Shown piece by piece: positions 24,816-35,193 of a DNA stretch of 64,000 nucleotides (its first letter is position 1; every line of letters begins with the position of its first letter). The notes beneath the pieces were generated by a model. The model was not told the DNA's origin, made no database searches, and saw nothing but the letters and a program-made list of their open reading frames with translations. The stretch is from Ferirhizobium litorale (GTDB taxonomy: Bacteria; Pseudomonadota; Alphaproteobacteria; Rhizobiales; Rhizobiaceae). A program made the translations under genes and the position numbers. The stretch covers positions 1 through 64,000 of the forward strand of contig JALDYZ010000001.1 of the NCBI GenBank assembly GCA_030028905.1. Reading direction: 5' to 3'.

Positions 24816-27800
24816 ATGACCTTAGACCTTTCGCGACGCAGCTTCCTCAAGCTGGCCGGAGCGGGTGTAGCGGCGACGTCCCTAGGGGCAATGGGATTCG
24901 GCGAGGCTGAGGCTGCCGTAGCCGCCCACGTTCGTCCCTTTAAGTTGACGATGACGACTGAAACGCGTAACACCTGTCCCTACTGTTCGGTTGCCTGCGG
25001 CGTCATCATCTATTCTGAGGGTGACCTGCGCAAAGGCGAGACCGCCGACATCGTCCACATCGAAGGCGACGTCGACCATCCGACAAATCGCGGAACGCTC
25101 TGTCCCAAGGGGGCGGCGCTGAAGAACTTCGTCAAGTCTCCGACCCGCCTGCAGTATCCGATGCTCCGCAAACCGGGCTCCGGCACGTTCGAGCGGATCT
25201 CCTGGGAGGACGCACTCGACCGTATCGCCCGCCTGATGAAGGATGATCGCGACGCGAACCTGGTCACCGCGAATGCCGCCGGCGTTCCGGTCAATCGCTG
25301 GACCACGGTCGGCATGCTCGCCGCATCAGCGACCACGAACGAAACGGCCTGGGCGACCTTCAAGTTCGCCAAAGGTCTGGGAATAGTCGGCTTCGACAAC
25401 CAGGCGCGCGTCTGACACGGCCCAACGGTGGCGAGTCTCGCCCCAACTTTTGGCCGTGGAGCAATGACCAACTCCTGGACCGACATCAAGAATACCGACC
25501 TCGTGATCGTCATGGGCGGCAACGCGGCGGAAGCGCATCCTTGCGGCTTCAAGTGGGTGACGGAGGCTAAGGCCCATCGCGCCGCCCGGCTCATCGTCGT
25601 CGATCCGCGATTCACCCGAACCGCTTCGGTCGCTGACTACTATGCGCCCATCCGCCAAGGGACCGACATCGCATTCCTGAGTGGGGTGATGAAGTACTGC
25701 ATCGACAACGACAAGGTGCAGTGGGAATACATGAAGGCGTTCACCAACGCCTCCTATCTCGTGAAGGACGGCTTCGGATTCAAGGACGGCCTGTTCACCG
25801 GCTACGATCCGGAGAAGCGTGACTACGACAAGTCCACCTGGGACTACGTGATCGGCGATGACGGCTTCGTGGTGACCGATCCTACGCTTCAGCATCCACG
25901 CTGCGTCTGGAACCTGCTGAAGGAGCATCTGGCGCCCTATACGCCCGAGATGGTCGAGCGCATCTGCGGCACCCCCAAGGACAAGTTCCTGAAGGTGGCC
26001 GAGATGATTTCTGAATGCTCGTCGCCGACCAAAACGATGACATCGATGTACGCGCTGGGTTGGACCCAACATTCGAAGGGCTCCCAGAACATCCGCACCA
26101 TGGCGATGTTGCAACTCATCCTCGGCAATATCGGGGTTCGCGGCGGCGGCATGAACGCGCTTCGCGGCCACTCAAACATCCAGGGCCTGACCGATCTCGG
26201 CCTGATGTCGCACCTGCTCACCGGCTATCTGGCGATGGCGACCGAAAAGGACGTGGACTTTGCGACCTACATGTCGACCCGCCAGTTCAAGCCGCTGGTC
26301 CCCGGCCAGACGAGCTACTGGCAGAACTACAGGAAGTTCATGGTCTCCTTCCAGAAGGCCATGTGGGGCGACAATGCGAGGGCTGACAACGACTGGGCCT
26401 TCAACTATCTGCCCAAACTCGACGTGCCGGCCTACGACGTGCTGCGCATGTTTGAACTGATGTATGACGGCAAGATCAACGGATACCTGTGCCAGGGGTT
26501 CAACCCGCTTCTGGCCTTCCCCAACCGCAACAAGGTCACCAAGTCGCTCTCGAACCTCAAGTGGCTCGTCACCATGGACCCGCTCGATACCGAGACGGCG
26601 CGGTTCTGGGAAAACCGCGGCGACTTCAACCCCGTCGACACTGCGTCGATCCAGACCGAAGTGATCCAGCTGCCCACGACCTGCTTTGCCGAGGAGGAAG
26701 GGTCGCTGACCAATTCGGGACGCTGGCTGCAATGGCATTGGCCGGGTGGAACGCCGCCGGGCGAAGCCAAACACGACACCTACATCATCGCCCAGATTTT
26801 CCTGAGGATACGGGAGCTGTACCGCAAGGAGGGCGGTACCTTCCCCGATCCGATCCTGAACCTTTCATGGGACTACGCCGATGCCAACGAGCCGACGGCG
26901 GAGGAACTGGCGAGGGAGATCAACGGCAGGGCGCTGACGGACCTCATGGATCCGGCCGACCCGACCAAGGTGCTCGTGCCGGCTGGCAAGCAGGTGGTGA
27001 ACTTCTCGCAGCTTCGCGATGACGGCTCGACGATGTGCGGCTGCTGGATCTATTCCGGCTGCTTCAACGAGCAGGGCAACAACATGGCCCGGCGCGACAA
27101 CAATGATCCGGACGACACCGGCGCCTATCTCGGCTGGAGCTTCGCCTGGCCGCTGAACCGCCGGACGCTCTACAACCGCGCTTCCGCCGACCTTGAGGGC
27201 AAGCCGTGGGATCCGAGCCGCAAGCTGCTCGAATGGGACGGTACGAAGTGGACCGGTTATGACGTGCCGGATATCGCGCCGGCGGCGAAACCGGGAGAGG
27301 TTGGCCCATTCATCATGAACCAGGAGGGCACGGCGCGGCTGTTCGCCCGTGGACTGATGCGCGACGGTCCGTTCCCGGCGCATATGGAGCCGTTCGAATC
27401 TCCGGTCGCCAACGTCTTCAATCCGAAGATCCGCGGCAATCCGGTGGCTCGCGTGTTCGAAACCGATCTGGAGCAACTGGGCCTTTCCGACGAGTTTCCC
27501 TATGCCGGGACGTCCTATCGCCTGACGGAGCATTTCCACTACTGGACGAAGCATAACCACGTGAATTCGGCGCTCCAGCCGGAATTCTTTGTCGAGATCT
27601 CCGAGGAACTCGCCGCGGAGAAGGCGATTGCAAACGGCAGTTGGGTCCGGGTCTGGTCCAAGCGCGGCTCGGTCAAGGCAAAGGCACTTGTGACCAAGCG
27701 CATCCGGCCACTGATCTGCGACGGAAAGCCCGTCCATGTGGTGGGCATCCCACTTCACTGGGGCTTCACGGGCTCGGCCAGGAAGGGGTTCGGCCCGAAT

Positions 27801-27905
27801 TCGCTGGCGCCGTTCGTGGGTGACGCCAATATCGAGACACCGGAATACAAGGCGTTTCTGGTCAACATCGAGCCATCGACGGCACCACAGGAGGCTATAG
27901 CATGA
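24816..27905 (+). CDS. fdoG: formate dehydrogenase alpha subunit, selenocysteine-containing
   Basis: The 1029-residue catalytic subunit of a membrane-bound, periplasm-facing formate dehydrogenase of the FdnG/FdoG type. The N-terminus has a twin-arginine signal ([10 protein letters not shown]). A [4Fe-4S] site follows in [10 protein letters not shown] and LCPKGAA. Codon 200 is TGA (25413-25415) in the context NQARV[11 protein letters not shown], the active-site selenocysteine that binds molybdenum or tungsten. The reading frame continues unbroken to 27905, so TGA is decoded, not a stop. The C-terminal molydopterin dinucleotide domain includes [11 protein letters not shown]. Its stop overlaps the start of fdoH. 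Length is close to the E. coli enzyme. Confidence 0.96.
25413..25459 (+). promoter_or_regulatory. SECIS element
   Basis: A bacterial selenocysteine insertion hairpin starting at the TGA codon. The outer stem pairs CACGGCC (25416-25422) with GGCCGTG (25452-25458). The apical stem is GGCGA/TCGCC with the short AGTCT-type loop around 25433-25439 that SelB recognises. Layout and much of the sequence match the E. coli fdnG element. It lies inside the coding sequence, so its bases also encode protein. Confidence 0.92.
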
Positions 27906-28873
27906 TGGATAGTCCTCGTACTGCGGTGAGCAATCCGCCGGTCCAGCCGATGGAAAGCAACCTGACGGAGCGGGATCTCGTTCGCCGCTCCGCCACCGCG
28001 GAATTGCCACCTCCCGAGCGGCAGCTGACGCCGGTCGCCAAACTGATCGACGTGTCGAAATGCATCGGCTGCAAGGCGTGCCAGGCCGCCTGCATCGAGT
28101 GGAACGACACCTATCCGCCGATAGGCGAGAACGTCGGATCCTATGTGAACCCGCCCGATCTGAGCGAGAACATGTTCACGCTCATGCTCTTTACCGAATG
28201 GATCAATCCGGAGACCGACAATCTCGAATGGCTGATCCGCAAGGACGGCTGCATGCACTGCGCCGATCCGGGCTGCCTCAAGGCCTGTCCGGCGCCGGGC
28301 GCGATCGTCCAGTATTCGAACGGCATTGTCGACTTCATCCATGAGAACTGCATCGGCTGCGGCTATTGCGTGAAGGGCTGTCCGTTCGACATTCCACGCA
28401 TTTCGAAGACGGACCACCGCGCCTACAAATGTACCCTGTGTTCGGACCGCGTCGCGGTTGGCCAGGGCCCAGCCTGCGCCAAGGCCTGCCCGACGCAGGC
28501 GATCGTCTTCGGTACGAAGGACGACATGAAGAAGCATGCGGACGAGCGCATTGCCGATCTTAAGTCGCGCGGTTTCCAGAACGCAGGCCTCTACGATCCG
28601 CCCGGTGTCGGCGGAACACACGTCATGTATGTCCTCCACCACAATGACAAGCCGCATATCTATGCCGACCTGCCGGACAATCCACAAATCTCGCCCGTCG
28701 TCCAGGTGTGGAAGGGCGCAAGCAAGTACGTCGGGCTCGCCACCATGGGCATGGTGGCGGCCGGGGCGATCCTGCACGGCATCTTCGCCAGGCCGAATCG
28801 TGTCCAGCATGAGGATGAGGAGAACGCGGAGCGTCTGGTCGAGGAGGCGACGGACCACAGGGAGAAGACCTGA
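27902..28873 (+). CDS. fdoH: formate dehydrogenase beta (iron-sulfur) subunit
   Basis: A 323-aa electron-transfer subunit with four [4Fe-4S] sites: [38 protein letters not shown] and CTLCSDRV with CAKACP. A single membrane anchor is near the C-terminus ([19 protein letters not shown]). It passes electrons from the selenoenzyme subunit to the cytochrome b subunit. It overlaps both neighbours (fdoG by 4 bases, fdoI by 1 base), so the subunits are translated together. Length is slightly above the usual ~300 aa because of an N-terminal extension. Confidence 0.95.
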   Translation: MMDSPRTAVSNPPVQPMESNLTERDLVRRSATAELPPPERQLTPVAKLIDVSKCIGCKACQAACIEWNDTYPPIGENVGSYVNPPDLSENMFTLMLFTEWINPETDNLEWLIRKDGCMHCADPGCLKACPAPGAIVQYSNGIVDFIHENCIGCGYCVKGCPFDIPRISKTDHRAYKCTLCSDRVAVGQGPACAKACPTQAIVFGTKDDMKKHADERIADLKSRGFQNAGLYDPPGVGGTHVMYVLHHNDKPHIYADLPDNPQISPVVQVWKGASKYVGLATMGMVAAGAILHGIFARPNRVQHEDEENAERLVEEATDHREKT

Positions 28874-29559
28874 TGGCGAAAACCAAGGAGATACAATCGG
28901 GCGATGCGATCCATCGGGGACCGCCGGTTACCGTCGAACGTTATGGCCCATACCAGCGGGTGAACCACTGGATCACGGCGACATGCCTCATCCTGCTTCT
29001 GATTTCGGGCCTTTCCCTATTCCATCCCTGGCTTTTTTTCATGACGGGCCTGTTCGGCGGCGGTCAGAACACGCGCATGCTGCATCCGTGGATCGGCGTC
29101 GTGCTGTTCTTCAGCTTCTTCATCTTTTTCTTCCAGTTCTGGCGCGCCAACCTGCCCAACCGGACCGATGCCCGGTGGGTATCGCAGATCGGCGATGTCG
29201 TCGGCGGTCACGAGGAGCGGCTGCCGGAAGTGGGAAGGTACAACGCCGGACAGAAGTTCATCTTCTGGGGCATGGCCCTGTTCATCATCGTGCTGATCGG
29301 AACGGGCCTCGTCATCTGGGACCAGTATTTCGAAGGGCTGACGTCGATCGCGGTCAGCCGGGTCGCCGTCCTGGTTCATTCAGTCGCAGCTGTGCTGATT
29401 ATCCTGCTCTTCATTCTCCATGTGTATGCGGGGATCTGGACGCGGGGCACGCTGCGCGCGATGACGCGCGGCTCGGTCACCGGCGGCTGGGCCTGGCGCC
29501 ACCACCGCAAGTGGCTCAAGGAACTCGCTGGACGCGGCAGGATTGATCCTGCAGAATAA
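28873..29559 (+). CDS. fdoI: formate dehydrogenase gamma subunit (cytochrome b556)
   Basis: A 228-aa integral membrane cytochrome b with four predicted spans. Haem-ligand histidines are in YQRVNHWITATCLILL, LHPWIGVVLFFSFF and SVAAVLIILLFILHVYAGIW. It takes electrons from FdoH and reduces quinone at the inner membrane. The start overlaps the fdoH stop by one base (TGATG). Confidence 0.94.
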   Translation: MAKTKEIQSGDAIHRGPPVTVERYGPYQRVNHWITATCLILLLISGLSLFHPWLFFMTGLFGGGQNTRMLHPWIGVVLFFSFFIFFFQFWRANLPNRTDARWVSQIGDVVGGHEERLPEVGRYNAGQKFIFWGMALFIIVLIGTGLVIWDQYFEGLTSIAVSRVAVLVHSVAAVLIILLFILHVYAGIWTRGTLRAMTRGSVTGGWAWRHHRKWLKELAGRGRIDPAE

Positions 29560-29597
29560 CAACAAAATTGCTGTGGCCGGTCGGCCCGCGAGGTGAG

Positions 29598-30518
29598 ATG
29601 TCCAGTTCCTTCATACAGCCCGATCCATCAATGATCGGACGTATTTCCAAGGCGCCGTTTGCCTTGACACCCGACCCTGGCAAGTTGTTCAAGGAGCGGG
29701 TCGCCCGCCTCGAAATCCTTGCCAAGGACGCTCACCTCGGCCCCTACCTCACCTTCCTGGCAGGCATCGCACGCATCCAAGGCGAGCTTGCCTCCTCCCT
29801 GAGCGCGCTCGAGCCGGTTCCTGTCGATCAAGTCGAGCGGGCGCGGGAAAACGCAATGCCGCCGATCGATCGCGCTGCAATCGTCCAGTCGCAAGACTGC
29901 CGGCGGACGCTGCTCCGGTTCCTCGAGGCGGTCGGAGCGTTGGAGATGCCCCCCACCGCATCCCAGGCGCTGGCGCAGCTCCGCGAAGCGGACGAGGAAA
30001 CGATGGACTGGATGATCGACAATGTGCTTGCCGATGACCTGCCGGTCGAGAGCCTCGCCCACCATCTCTTCGTCGCCGCGGCAATCCAGGTTCATGCTGC
30101 CCGGCTGGCCGCCACGCTCGACGCCAACGGGCTCGTGCCGGTCCGCGTCGGTGTATGTCCGGCTTGCGGGGGCAAGCCGGTCGCCTCGATCGTCGTCGGC
30201 GTTCAAGGCGTGGAAGGCGCACGCTACGGCTGCTGTTCGTGCTGTTCGACGATGTGGAACGAGGTTCGGATCAAGTGTCTTGCTTGCGGTTCGACCAAGG
30301 GTGTCGGCTACCGCGCGGTGGAGACCGGTACAGACGAGGCAACCGTCAAGGCGGAGGTTTGCGACAGTTGCCACAGCTGGGTGAAGATCCTCTACCAGAA
30401 CAAGAACCCCTCGCTTGAAGCCGTCGCCGACGATGTTGCCAGCCTCGGGCTCGATCTGCTCATGAAGGATACCGAGTACAAGCGGGCCGGTTTCAATCCC
30501 TTCCTGGTGGGCTATTGA
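29598..30518 (+). CDS. fdhE: formate dehydrogenase accessory protein FdhE
   Basis: A 306-aa cytoplasmic rubredoxin-like accessory protein needed for assembly of Tat-exported formate dehydrogenases. The C-terminal half has the four CxxC metal motifs of FdhE: CPACGG, CCSCC, CLACGS and CDSCHSW. GAGGTGAG precedes the ATG at 29598; an in-frame codon 30 bases upstream lacks a ribosome site. The stop overlaps the selA start. The sulfurtransferase partner FdhD is not in this window. Confidence 0.93.
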   Translation: MSSSFIQPDPSMIGRISKAPFALTPDPGKLFKERVARLEILAKDAHLGPYLTFLAGIARIQGELASSLSALEPVPVDQVERARENAMPPIDRAAIVQSQDCRRTLLRFLEAVGALEMPPTASQALAQLREADEETMDWMIDNVLADDLPVESLAHHLFVAAAIQVHAARLAATLDANGLVPVRVGVCPACGGKPVASIVVGVQGVEGARYGCCSCCSTMWNEVRIKCLACGSTKGVGYRAVETGTDEATVKAEVCDSCHSWVKILYQNKNPSLEAVADDVASLGLDLLMKDTEYKRAGFNPFLVGY

Positions 30519-31924
30519 TGCGGATGTCGGGAACTGCAGCTCTCAGGGCGTTGCCCGCCGTCGACCAGATGCTCAAGGTGCCCGCCGTGATGGTGCTCAT
30601 CGAGCGTCACGGCCGGCTTGTCGTGACGGAGGAACTGCGTCAGGTGCTCGGCGACATCCGGGCCGCGGTCAGGAGCGGCGGCGCATTCCCGGGCGAGCAG
30701 GGAGTCGTCGCCTCGCTGCTCGGCCGGCTCGATCATCGCGAGCGCTCAAACCTGCGTCCGCTCTTCAACCTAACCGGTACGGTGCTGCACACCAATCTCG
30801 GTCGGGCACTTCTTGCGGAGGAGGCGATTGCCGCCGCCGTCGATGCCATGCGCGAGGCGGCGGCCCTGGAATTTGATCTCGAGACCGGCCGGCGCGGCGA
30901 GCGCGACAGCCATCTGCGGCAACTGCTCTGCGAACTGACGGGCGCCGAGGACGCCACCATCGTCAACAACAATGCCGCCGCGGTGCTGATCGCGCTGAGC
31001 ACCGTCGGCGCCGGGCGCCAGGCGATTGTCTCGCGCGGCGAGCTGATCGAAATCGGTGGGGCTTTTCGCATGCCGGACATCATGGAGCGGGCCGGCGTCG
31101 ATCTGGTCGAGGTGGGAACGACGAACCGCACCCACGCCAAGGACTATCTCGGAGCCATCCGTCCCGAGACGGCCCTGATCCTGAAGGTCCATACCTCAAA
31201 CTACCGCATCGAGGGGTTCACCGCAGAGGTGCCGGGCGCGGAACTGGCCGCCATCGCGCATAATGCGGGCGTTGTGCTGCTCAACGATCTGGGTTCTGGC
31301 ACACTGGTGGATCTCTCCGGCTACGGTCTCGGCAGAGAGCCGACAGTACGCGAGGCGGTGGCCGAAGGGGCCGATCTCGTGACTTTCTCAGGAGACAAGC
31401 TGTTGGGCGGTCCGCAAGCGGGCTTCATCGTCGGCCGCAAGGACCTGATTGCCGCGATCAATCGCAATCCGATGAAGCGGGCGCTGCGCGTCGACAAGAT
31501 CCGTATCGCCGCGATGGCCGCGACCCTGAAGCTCTACCGTGATCCGGATCGGCTTGCCGCCCGCCTGCCGACTCTTCGCATGCTTTCCCGTCCGCAAGCG
31601 GAGATCCGCCAGCGGGCCGTGCGTCTCGCGCCGCAGGTCGCAGAGCTTCTGGCGCCGGGAGGCTACCGCGTCGAAGTCTGTGACTGTTCGAGCCAGATCG
31701 GATCGGGGGCCCTGCCGGTCGACACAATCCCGAGTGCCGGGTTGAGGATCGCCGCTGCGAGCGGTGGCGCGCTGGCGAACTTGGTGGCTCTGTTCCGCGC
31801 GCTTCCCCGTCCCATACTCGGGCGGCTCCAGGATGGCGCGATGATTCTCGATCTGCGCTGTCTCTCCGACGAGGCAGACTTCCTCAAGAGCCTGTCCGAG
31901 GGCACCGACCATGCGGTGGCTTGA
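30518..31924 (+). CDS. selA: L-seryl-tRNA(Sec) selenium transferase
   Basis: A 468-aa PLP enzyme that converts seryl-tRNA(Sec) to selenocysteyl-tRNA(Sec) using selenophosphate. The PLP lysine is Lys294 in TFSGDKLLGGPQAG. Other family signatures are NLTGTVLHTNLGRALL, NNNAAAVLIAL and VEVGTTNRTH. The ATG at 30518 overlaps the fdhE stop (TGATG); a TTG one codon earlier is less likely. The 3' end overlaps the next gene by 14 bases. Confidence 0.96.
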   Translation: MRMSGTAALRALPAVDQMLKVPAVMVLIERHGRLVVTEELRQVLGDIRAAVRSGGAFPGEQGVVASLLGRLDHRERSNLRPLFNLTGTVLHTNLGRALLAEEAIAAAVDAMREAAALEFDLETGRRGERDSHLRQLLCELTGAEDATIVNNNAAAVLIALSTVGAGRQAIVSRGELIEIGGAFRMPDIMERAGVDLVEVGTTNRTHAKDYLGAIRPETALILKVHTSNYRIEGFTAEVPGAELAAIAHNAGVVLLNDLGSGTLVDLSGYGLGREPTVREAVAEGADLVTFSGDKLLGGPQAGFIVGRKDLIAAINRNPMKRALRVDKIRIAAMAATLKLYRDPDRLAARLPTLRMLSRPQAEIRQRAVRLAPQVAELLAPGGYRVEVCDCSSQIGSGALPVDTIPSAGLRIAAASGGALANLVALFRALPRPILGRLQDGAMILDLRCLSDEADFLKSLSEGTDHAVA

Positions 31925-32705
31925 CCGCATTCGCGGCTGGAAGCCCCAAGCCGCACCCGCGGCGGACCCGATGGCGGAGGCGCTTGCCGCTGCCCAGGCA
32001 GGCGACTACGACACGGCGCTTGGCATATGGGAGCCGCTGGCGCGTGCCGGGAATGGGCGGGCGCAGAATAATATCGGCGCCTGTTTCGCCGAGGGGCTTG
32101 GTGTTCCTGCGGATCGCGGTTTGGCGCTGAAGTGGCTGCGCCTGGCAGCCGAGGCAGGAGATCCGGTTGGCGAGCGCAACTACGCCGCCTTTCACATGCA
32201 GGGCCTCACCGGGATGGACGCCGACTATGGCATTGCCGCCGAATATTACCAGCGCGCCGCCGAGAAGGGTGATGCGCCGGCTCAGGACATGTTGAGCTGG
32301 ATGCTGCTGGAAGGAGAGGTCATGGCCCCCGACCTGCATGAGGCGCGCCTATGGGCCGAACGGGCGGCGGAAGCCGGGATAGCCTCATCGATGACGCGGC
32401 TCGGTATGCTCTATCACCATGCTCTCGGAGTCGACCGCGATCCGGAAATGGCGGTCGCGTGGTGGACGAAGGGTGCGGTACAGGGTGACGCCGACGCGCA
32501 GGCGATGTTGGGTGCCGCCTGTTACATGGGGGCCGGCACGGTGCGGGATGGCGTGGCAGCGCTTGCCTGGCTGCTCCGTGCAAGCGGCGGCGGAAGCACG
32601 CTGGCCACGCCCTTTGTCGGGCCGGTGCGCGCGAGCCTGAGCGTAGCCGAGATCGACGAGGCGGAGCGCCGCGCTACCGAGCCCCTGGCGGGGTGCGTGC
32701 CATGA
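31911..32705 (+). CDS. Sel1-repeat (TPR-like) protein
   Basis: A 264-aa protein made of Sel1-like repeats, for example [47 protein letters not shown] and [20 protein letters not shown]. Such alpha-solenoids bind other proteins. No signal peptide is seen, so it is probably cytosolic. It overlaps selA by 14 bases and selB by 4 bases, so it is firmly part of the selenocysteine operon. It might act as an adaptor for SelA, SelB or formate dehydrogenase maturation; this is inferred only from position. The shared name Sel1 comes from a eukaryotic gene and has nothing to do with selenium. Confidence 0.88.
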   Translation: MRWLDRIRGWKPQAAPAADPMAEALAAAQAGDYDTALGIWEPLARAGNGRAQNNIGACFAEGLGVPADRGLALKWLRLAAEAGDPVGERNYAAFHMQGLTGMDADYGIAAEYYQRAAEKGDAPAQDMLSWMLLEGEVMAPDLHEARLWAERAAEAGIASSMTRLGMLYHHALGVDRDPEMAVAWWTKGAVQGDADAQAMLGAACYMGAGTVRDGVAALAWLLRASGGGSTLATPFVGPVRASLSVAEIDEAERRATEPLAGCVP

Positions 32706-34753
32706 TCATCGGAACGGCAGGGCATATCGACCACGGCAAGACCACGCTGGTGAAGGCGTTGACGGGCGTCGATACCGACCGCTTGAAGGAGGAGAAGGCG
32801 CGCGGCATCACCATCGACCTCGGCTTTGCCTATGCCAGCTTTGCCGATTCGACCACCGGTTTCGTCGATGTTCCCGGCCACGAGCGCTTCATCCACACCA
32901 TGCTCGCCGGCGCTGGCGGCATCGACTATGCCCTGGTGGTTGTGGCGGCCAGCGAAGGCATCAAGCCGCAAACGCTCGAACATCTCGCGATCCTTGATCT
33001 GCTTGGCATCGACCGGGGGCTGATCGCCATCACCAAGTCCGACCTGTCCGATCCCGCGAGGCTCGAAAGCCTCGCGGATGAGATACGCGGGATGCTCGCG
33101 CCTACCGGCCTTGCCGGGGCGGCGATATTGCCGGTTTCGGCGGCGACTGGCCAAGGAATCGAACTGCTGAAGGCACGGCTTGCGGAGGCGGAACGCGAGA
33201 CCGTCGCCGCCCGCGCGGACGGCCGATTCCGGCTCGCGGTCGACCGCTGCTTCACCCTTTCGGGCGCTGGAACGGTCGTCACCGGCACGGTGCTTTCCGG
33301 CCAGGTCGCGGTCGGTGATCACATGATCGTCACGCCGTCCGGCCTTGCCGCCCGCATCCGCTCGATCCATGCGCAGAACCGGAAGGCCGAGCGGGGCGTC
33401 GCCGGGCAGCGCTGTGCGCTGAACCTCGCGGGCGAGGGGATCACGAAGGAGACGATCGGCCGCGGCGACATGGTTGTCGATCCGTACCTGCATGCGCCGG
33501 CCGATCGCATCGATGCCGAACTCTTCGTGCTTGCGAGCGAGCCGAAACCGCTCGGCGAATGGTTTTCCGCCCGTTTCCACCATTGCAGCGCTGAGACGGG
33601 CGTCCGTATCGTGCCGCTCGAGGACACGGTTTCGCCCGGCGCCACCCGAAAGGTCCAATTGGTGCTCGACCACCCGATTGCCGCGGCCGTCGGCGATCGC
33701 TTCATCCTGCGCGACGTTTCGGCCCAGCGGACGATCGGCGGCGGACGGCTTCTCGACCTGCGCGCGCCCCTGCGCAAGCGACGCTCGGCGGAGCGGCTGA
33801 AATGGCTTGCCGCTGCGGGTAGGACCGACGACGCCGATGCGCTCGCCGGCTTGCTCGATGTCGCGCCGTACGTCGTCGATCTCGACGCCTTCGCCCGCGA
33901 CCGTGCCCTTTCGGAGGCGGAATTGCAGGCCGCTATCACACGGGCCGCGGCGGAGGTGATCGAAGCGGCGTCGCTGCGCCATGCGCTTTCGGCGGCCAGT
34001 CGCGCGGCATTCTCCGCGAATGTCGAAGACACTCTTGCGCGTTTCCACGCCGACAATCCGGATATCCAGGGGATCGGCCGCGAGCGTCTGCGCATTCAGG
34101 TGGTGCCGCGGCTTTCCGCTCCGACTTTTCTCGTGGCGCTCAGGGCCGAGCAGGCGGCGGGCCGCCTCGTCCTCGAGGGCGCGTTCGTGCGGCTGCCGGG
34201 GCACGAAGTACGGTTGAATGCCCGGGAGGAGGAACTCTATGCGCGGATGCTTCCGCATCTCGATGGCAATGAGAGGTTCCGGCCGCCGCGTGTGCGCGAT
34301 TTTGCCGAAATACTCGGTGTCGACGAGCGCGAGGTGCGGCACGTCCTCAAGCTCTGCGCACGGCTCGGGCGCGTCGACCAGATCCGCCACGATCACTTCT
34401 TCGCGCGCCGGACGACGGCGGAGATGGTCGAAATCATCAGCGACGTGGCATCGGGCGCGGAGCGGCGGGAATTTGCTGTCGGTCTCTTTCGCGACCGCAT
34501 CAACATCGGTAGAAAGGTTGCGATCGAGATCCTCGAGTTCTTCGATCGCCAGGGGGTAACGATCCGGCGCGGCGATGTCCGGCGCGTCAATCCTCACAGG
34601 CTCGACCTTTATGGCGAGTCTGCTCCTGATGCCGGCCAAGGAAGAGATTCGTCCCCGGTGGGGCGTCCGGACTTCAAATCCGGGTGGGGTAGCGAGGCTG
34701 TCCTGGGTGGGTTCGACTCCCATTCTCTTCCGCCACCGGGAGAGCGTTCGTGA
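32702..34753 (+). CDS. selB: selenocysteine-specific elongation factor
   Basis: The 683-aa GTPase that carries selenocysteyl-tRNA to the ribosome and binds the SECIS hairpin. The GTPase signatures are [32 protein letters not shown] and TKSD. Beta-barrel domains follow, then C-terminal winged-helix domains (about residues 420-640) for SECIS binding. The start overlaps the Sel1-repeat gene stop by 4 bases. The reading frame runs through the whole tRNA-Sec gene and stops at 34753, giving about 37 extra C-terminal residues (from residue ~647) that are the translated tRNA sequence. Confidence 0.95.
   Translation: MIIGTAGHIDHGKTTLVKALTGVDTDRLKEEKARGITIDLGFAYASFADSTTGFVDVPGHERFIHTMLAGAGGIDYALVVVAASEGIKPQTLEHLAILDLLGIDRGLIAITKSDLSDPARLESLADEIRGMLAPTGLAGAAILPVSAATGQGIELLKARLAEAERETVAARADGRFRLAVDRCFTLSGAGTVVTGTVLSGQVAVGDHMIVTPSGLAARIRSIHAQNRKAERGVAGQRCALNLAGEGITKETIGRGDMVVDPYLHAPADRIDAELFVLASEPKPLGEWFSARFHHCSAETGVRIVPLEDTVSPGATRKVQLVLDHPIAAAVGDRFILRDVSAQRTIGGGRLLDLRAPLRKRRSAERLKWLAAAGRTDDADALAGLLDVAPYVVDLDAFARDRALSEAELQAAITRAAAEVIEAASLRHALSAASRAAFSANVEDTLARFHADNPDIQGIGRERLRIQVVPRLSAPTFLVALRAEQAAGRLVLEGAFVRLPGHEVRLNAREEELYARMLPHLDGNERFRPPRVRDFAEILGVDEREVRHVLKLCARLGRVDQIRHDHFFARRTTAEMVEIISDVASGAERREFAVGLFRDRINIGRKVAIEILEFFDRQGVTIRRGDVRRVNPHRLDLYGESAPDAGQGRDSSPVGRPDFKSGWGSEAVLGGFDSHSLPPPGERS
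34640..34735 (+). tRNA. selC: tRNA-Sec (anticodon TCA)
   Basis: A 96-base selenocysteine tRNA with an 8-bp acceptor stem (GGAAGAGA with TCTCTTCC), discriminator G and encoded CCA. The anticodon arm is CCGGA-CTTCAAA-TCCGG with TCA at 34674-34676. A long variable arm and GTTCGACT T-loop follow the E. coli selC layout. The whole gene lies inside the 3' end of the selB reading frame on the same strand. It must be cut from the operon transcript or have an internal promoter. Confidence 0.96.
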
Positions 34754-35133
34754 GTTCCAAGCCGAGAGAGACGGACTTCGACGACTGGGTTGTCGCCACT
34801 TATGGCGAGGCTGGATCCTTCACCATGCTCTTCGTGCTGACGCGCATCGGCGAAACCAACGTCGATCTGTTGCGTTCCGCTTATCTTCATGTCGTCGGAG
34901 ACAAGTTGCGCTGGGCGCACATGGTCGACCTTTTCCGCAGCGCCGGCGTCGACTGGTCCGGCGTGGTGTTCTTCCGGGCGGGCCGCGAGGGCCTCGTCGA
35001 GGACGGGCAAGCCAAGGCACGGCTTGCCTCGCTCGTTCGCAAGCTCGACGAGGATCGCTCGCTGATCGGCGACGGCGAGTTCTTCAACGCGCAGGGGTTG
35101 CGGCTGAAGATCGAGGAAATCAAGCGGCACTGA
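34750..35133 (+). CDS. hypothetical protein coupled to selB/selC
   Basis: A 127-aa protein of unknown function starting with GTG that overlaps the selB stop (GTGA), 14 bases after the tRNA-Sec gene. The sequence (DDWVVATYGEAGSFTMLFVL, LRWAHMVDLFRSAGVDWSG) looks like a small alpha/beta protein without signal or membrane span. I do not recognise a named domain. It is the last gene of the operon, followed by a terminator hairpin. Placement suggests a part in selenocysteine or formate metabolism, but this is inference. Confidence 0.75.
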   Translation: MSSKPRETDFDDWVVATYGEAGSFTMLFVLTRIGETNVDLLRSAYLHVVGDKLRWAHMVDLFRSAGVDWSGVVFFRAGREGLVEDGQAKARLASLVRKLDEDRSLIGDGEFFNAQGLRLKIEEIKRH

Positions 35134-35143
35134 GTCGCAAAAC

Positions 35144-35173
35144 AAGAAGCAGCGGCGGCAACCGCTGCTTCTT
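35144..35173 (+). terminator. terminator hairpin after the sel operon
   Basis: A perfect 12-bp stem, AAGAAGCAGCGG with CCGCTGCTTCTT, around the loop CGGCAA. It lies 11 bases after the last gene of the operon and just before the convergent gene. There is no long T tract, but the symmetric stem could end transcription from both sides. Confidence 0.7.
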
Positions 35174-35193
35174 GGCAACCTTGCCCCATTGCA

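Noticed and set aside
25411-25420. Possible nonsense mutation or frameshift splitting fdoG
   Set aside because: The TGA is in the conserved selenocysteine position, frame is kept on both sides, and a SECIS hairpin and all sel genes are present.
32522-34723. A 733-codon minus-strand open frame opposite selB
   Set aside because: It mirrors the selB codon pattern, has no domain or ribosome site, and covers the tRNA-Sec gene; it is a shadow of a GC-rich gene.
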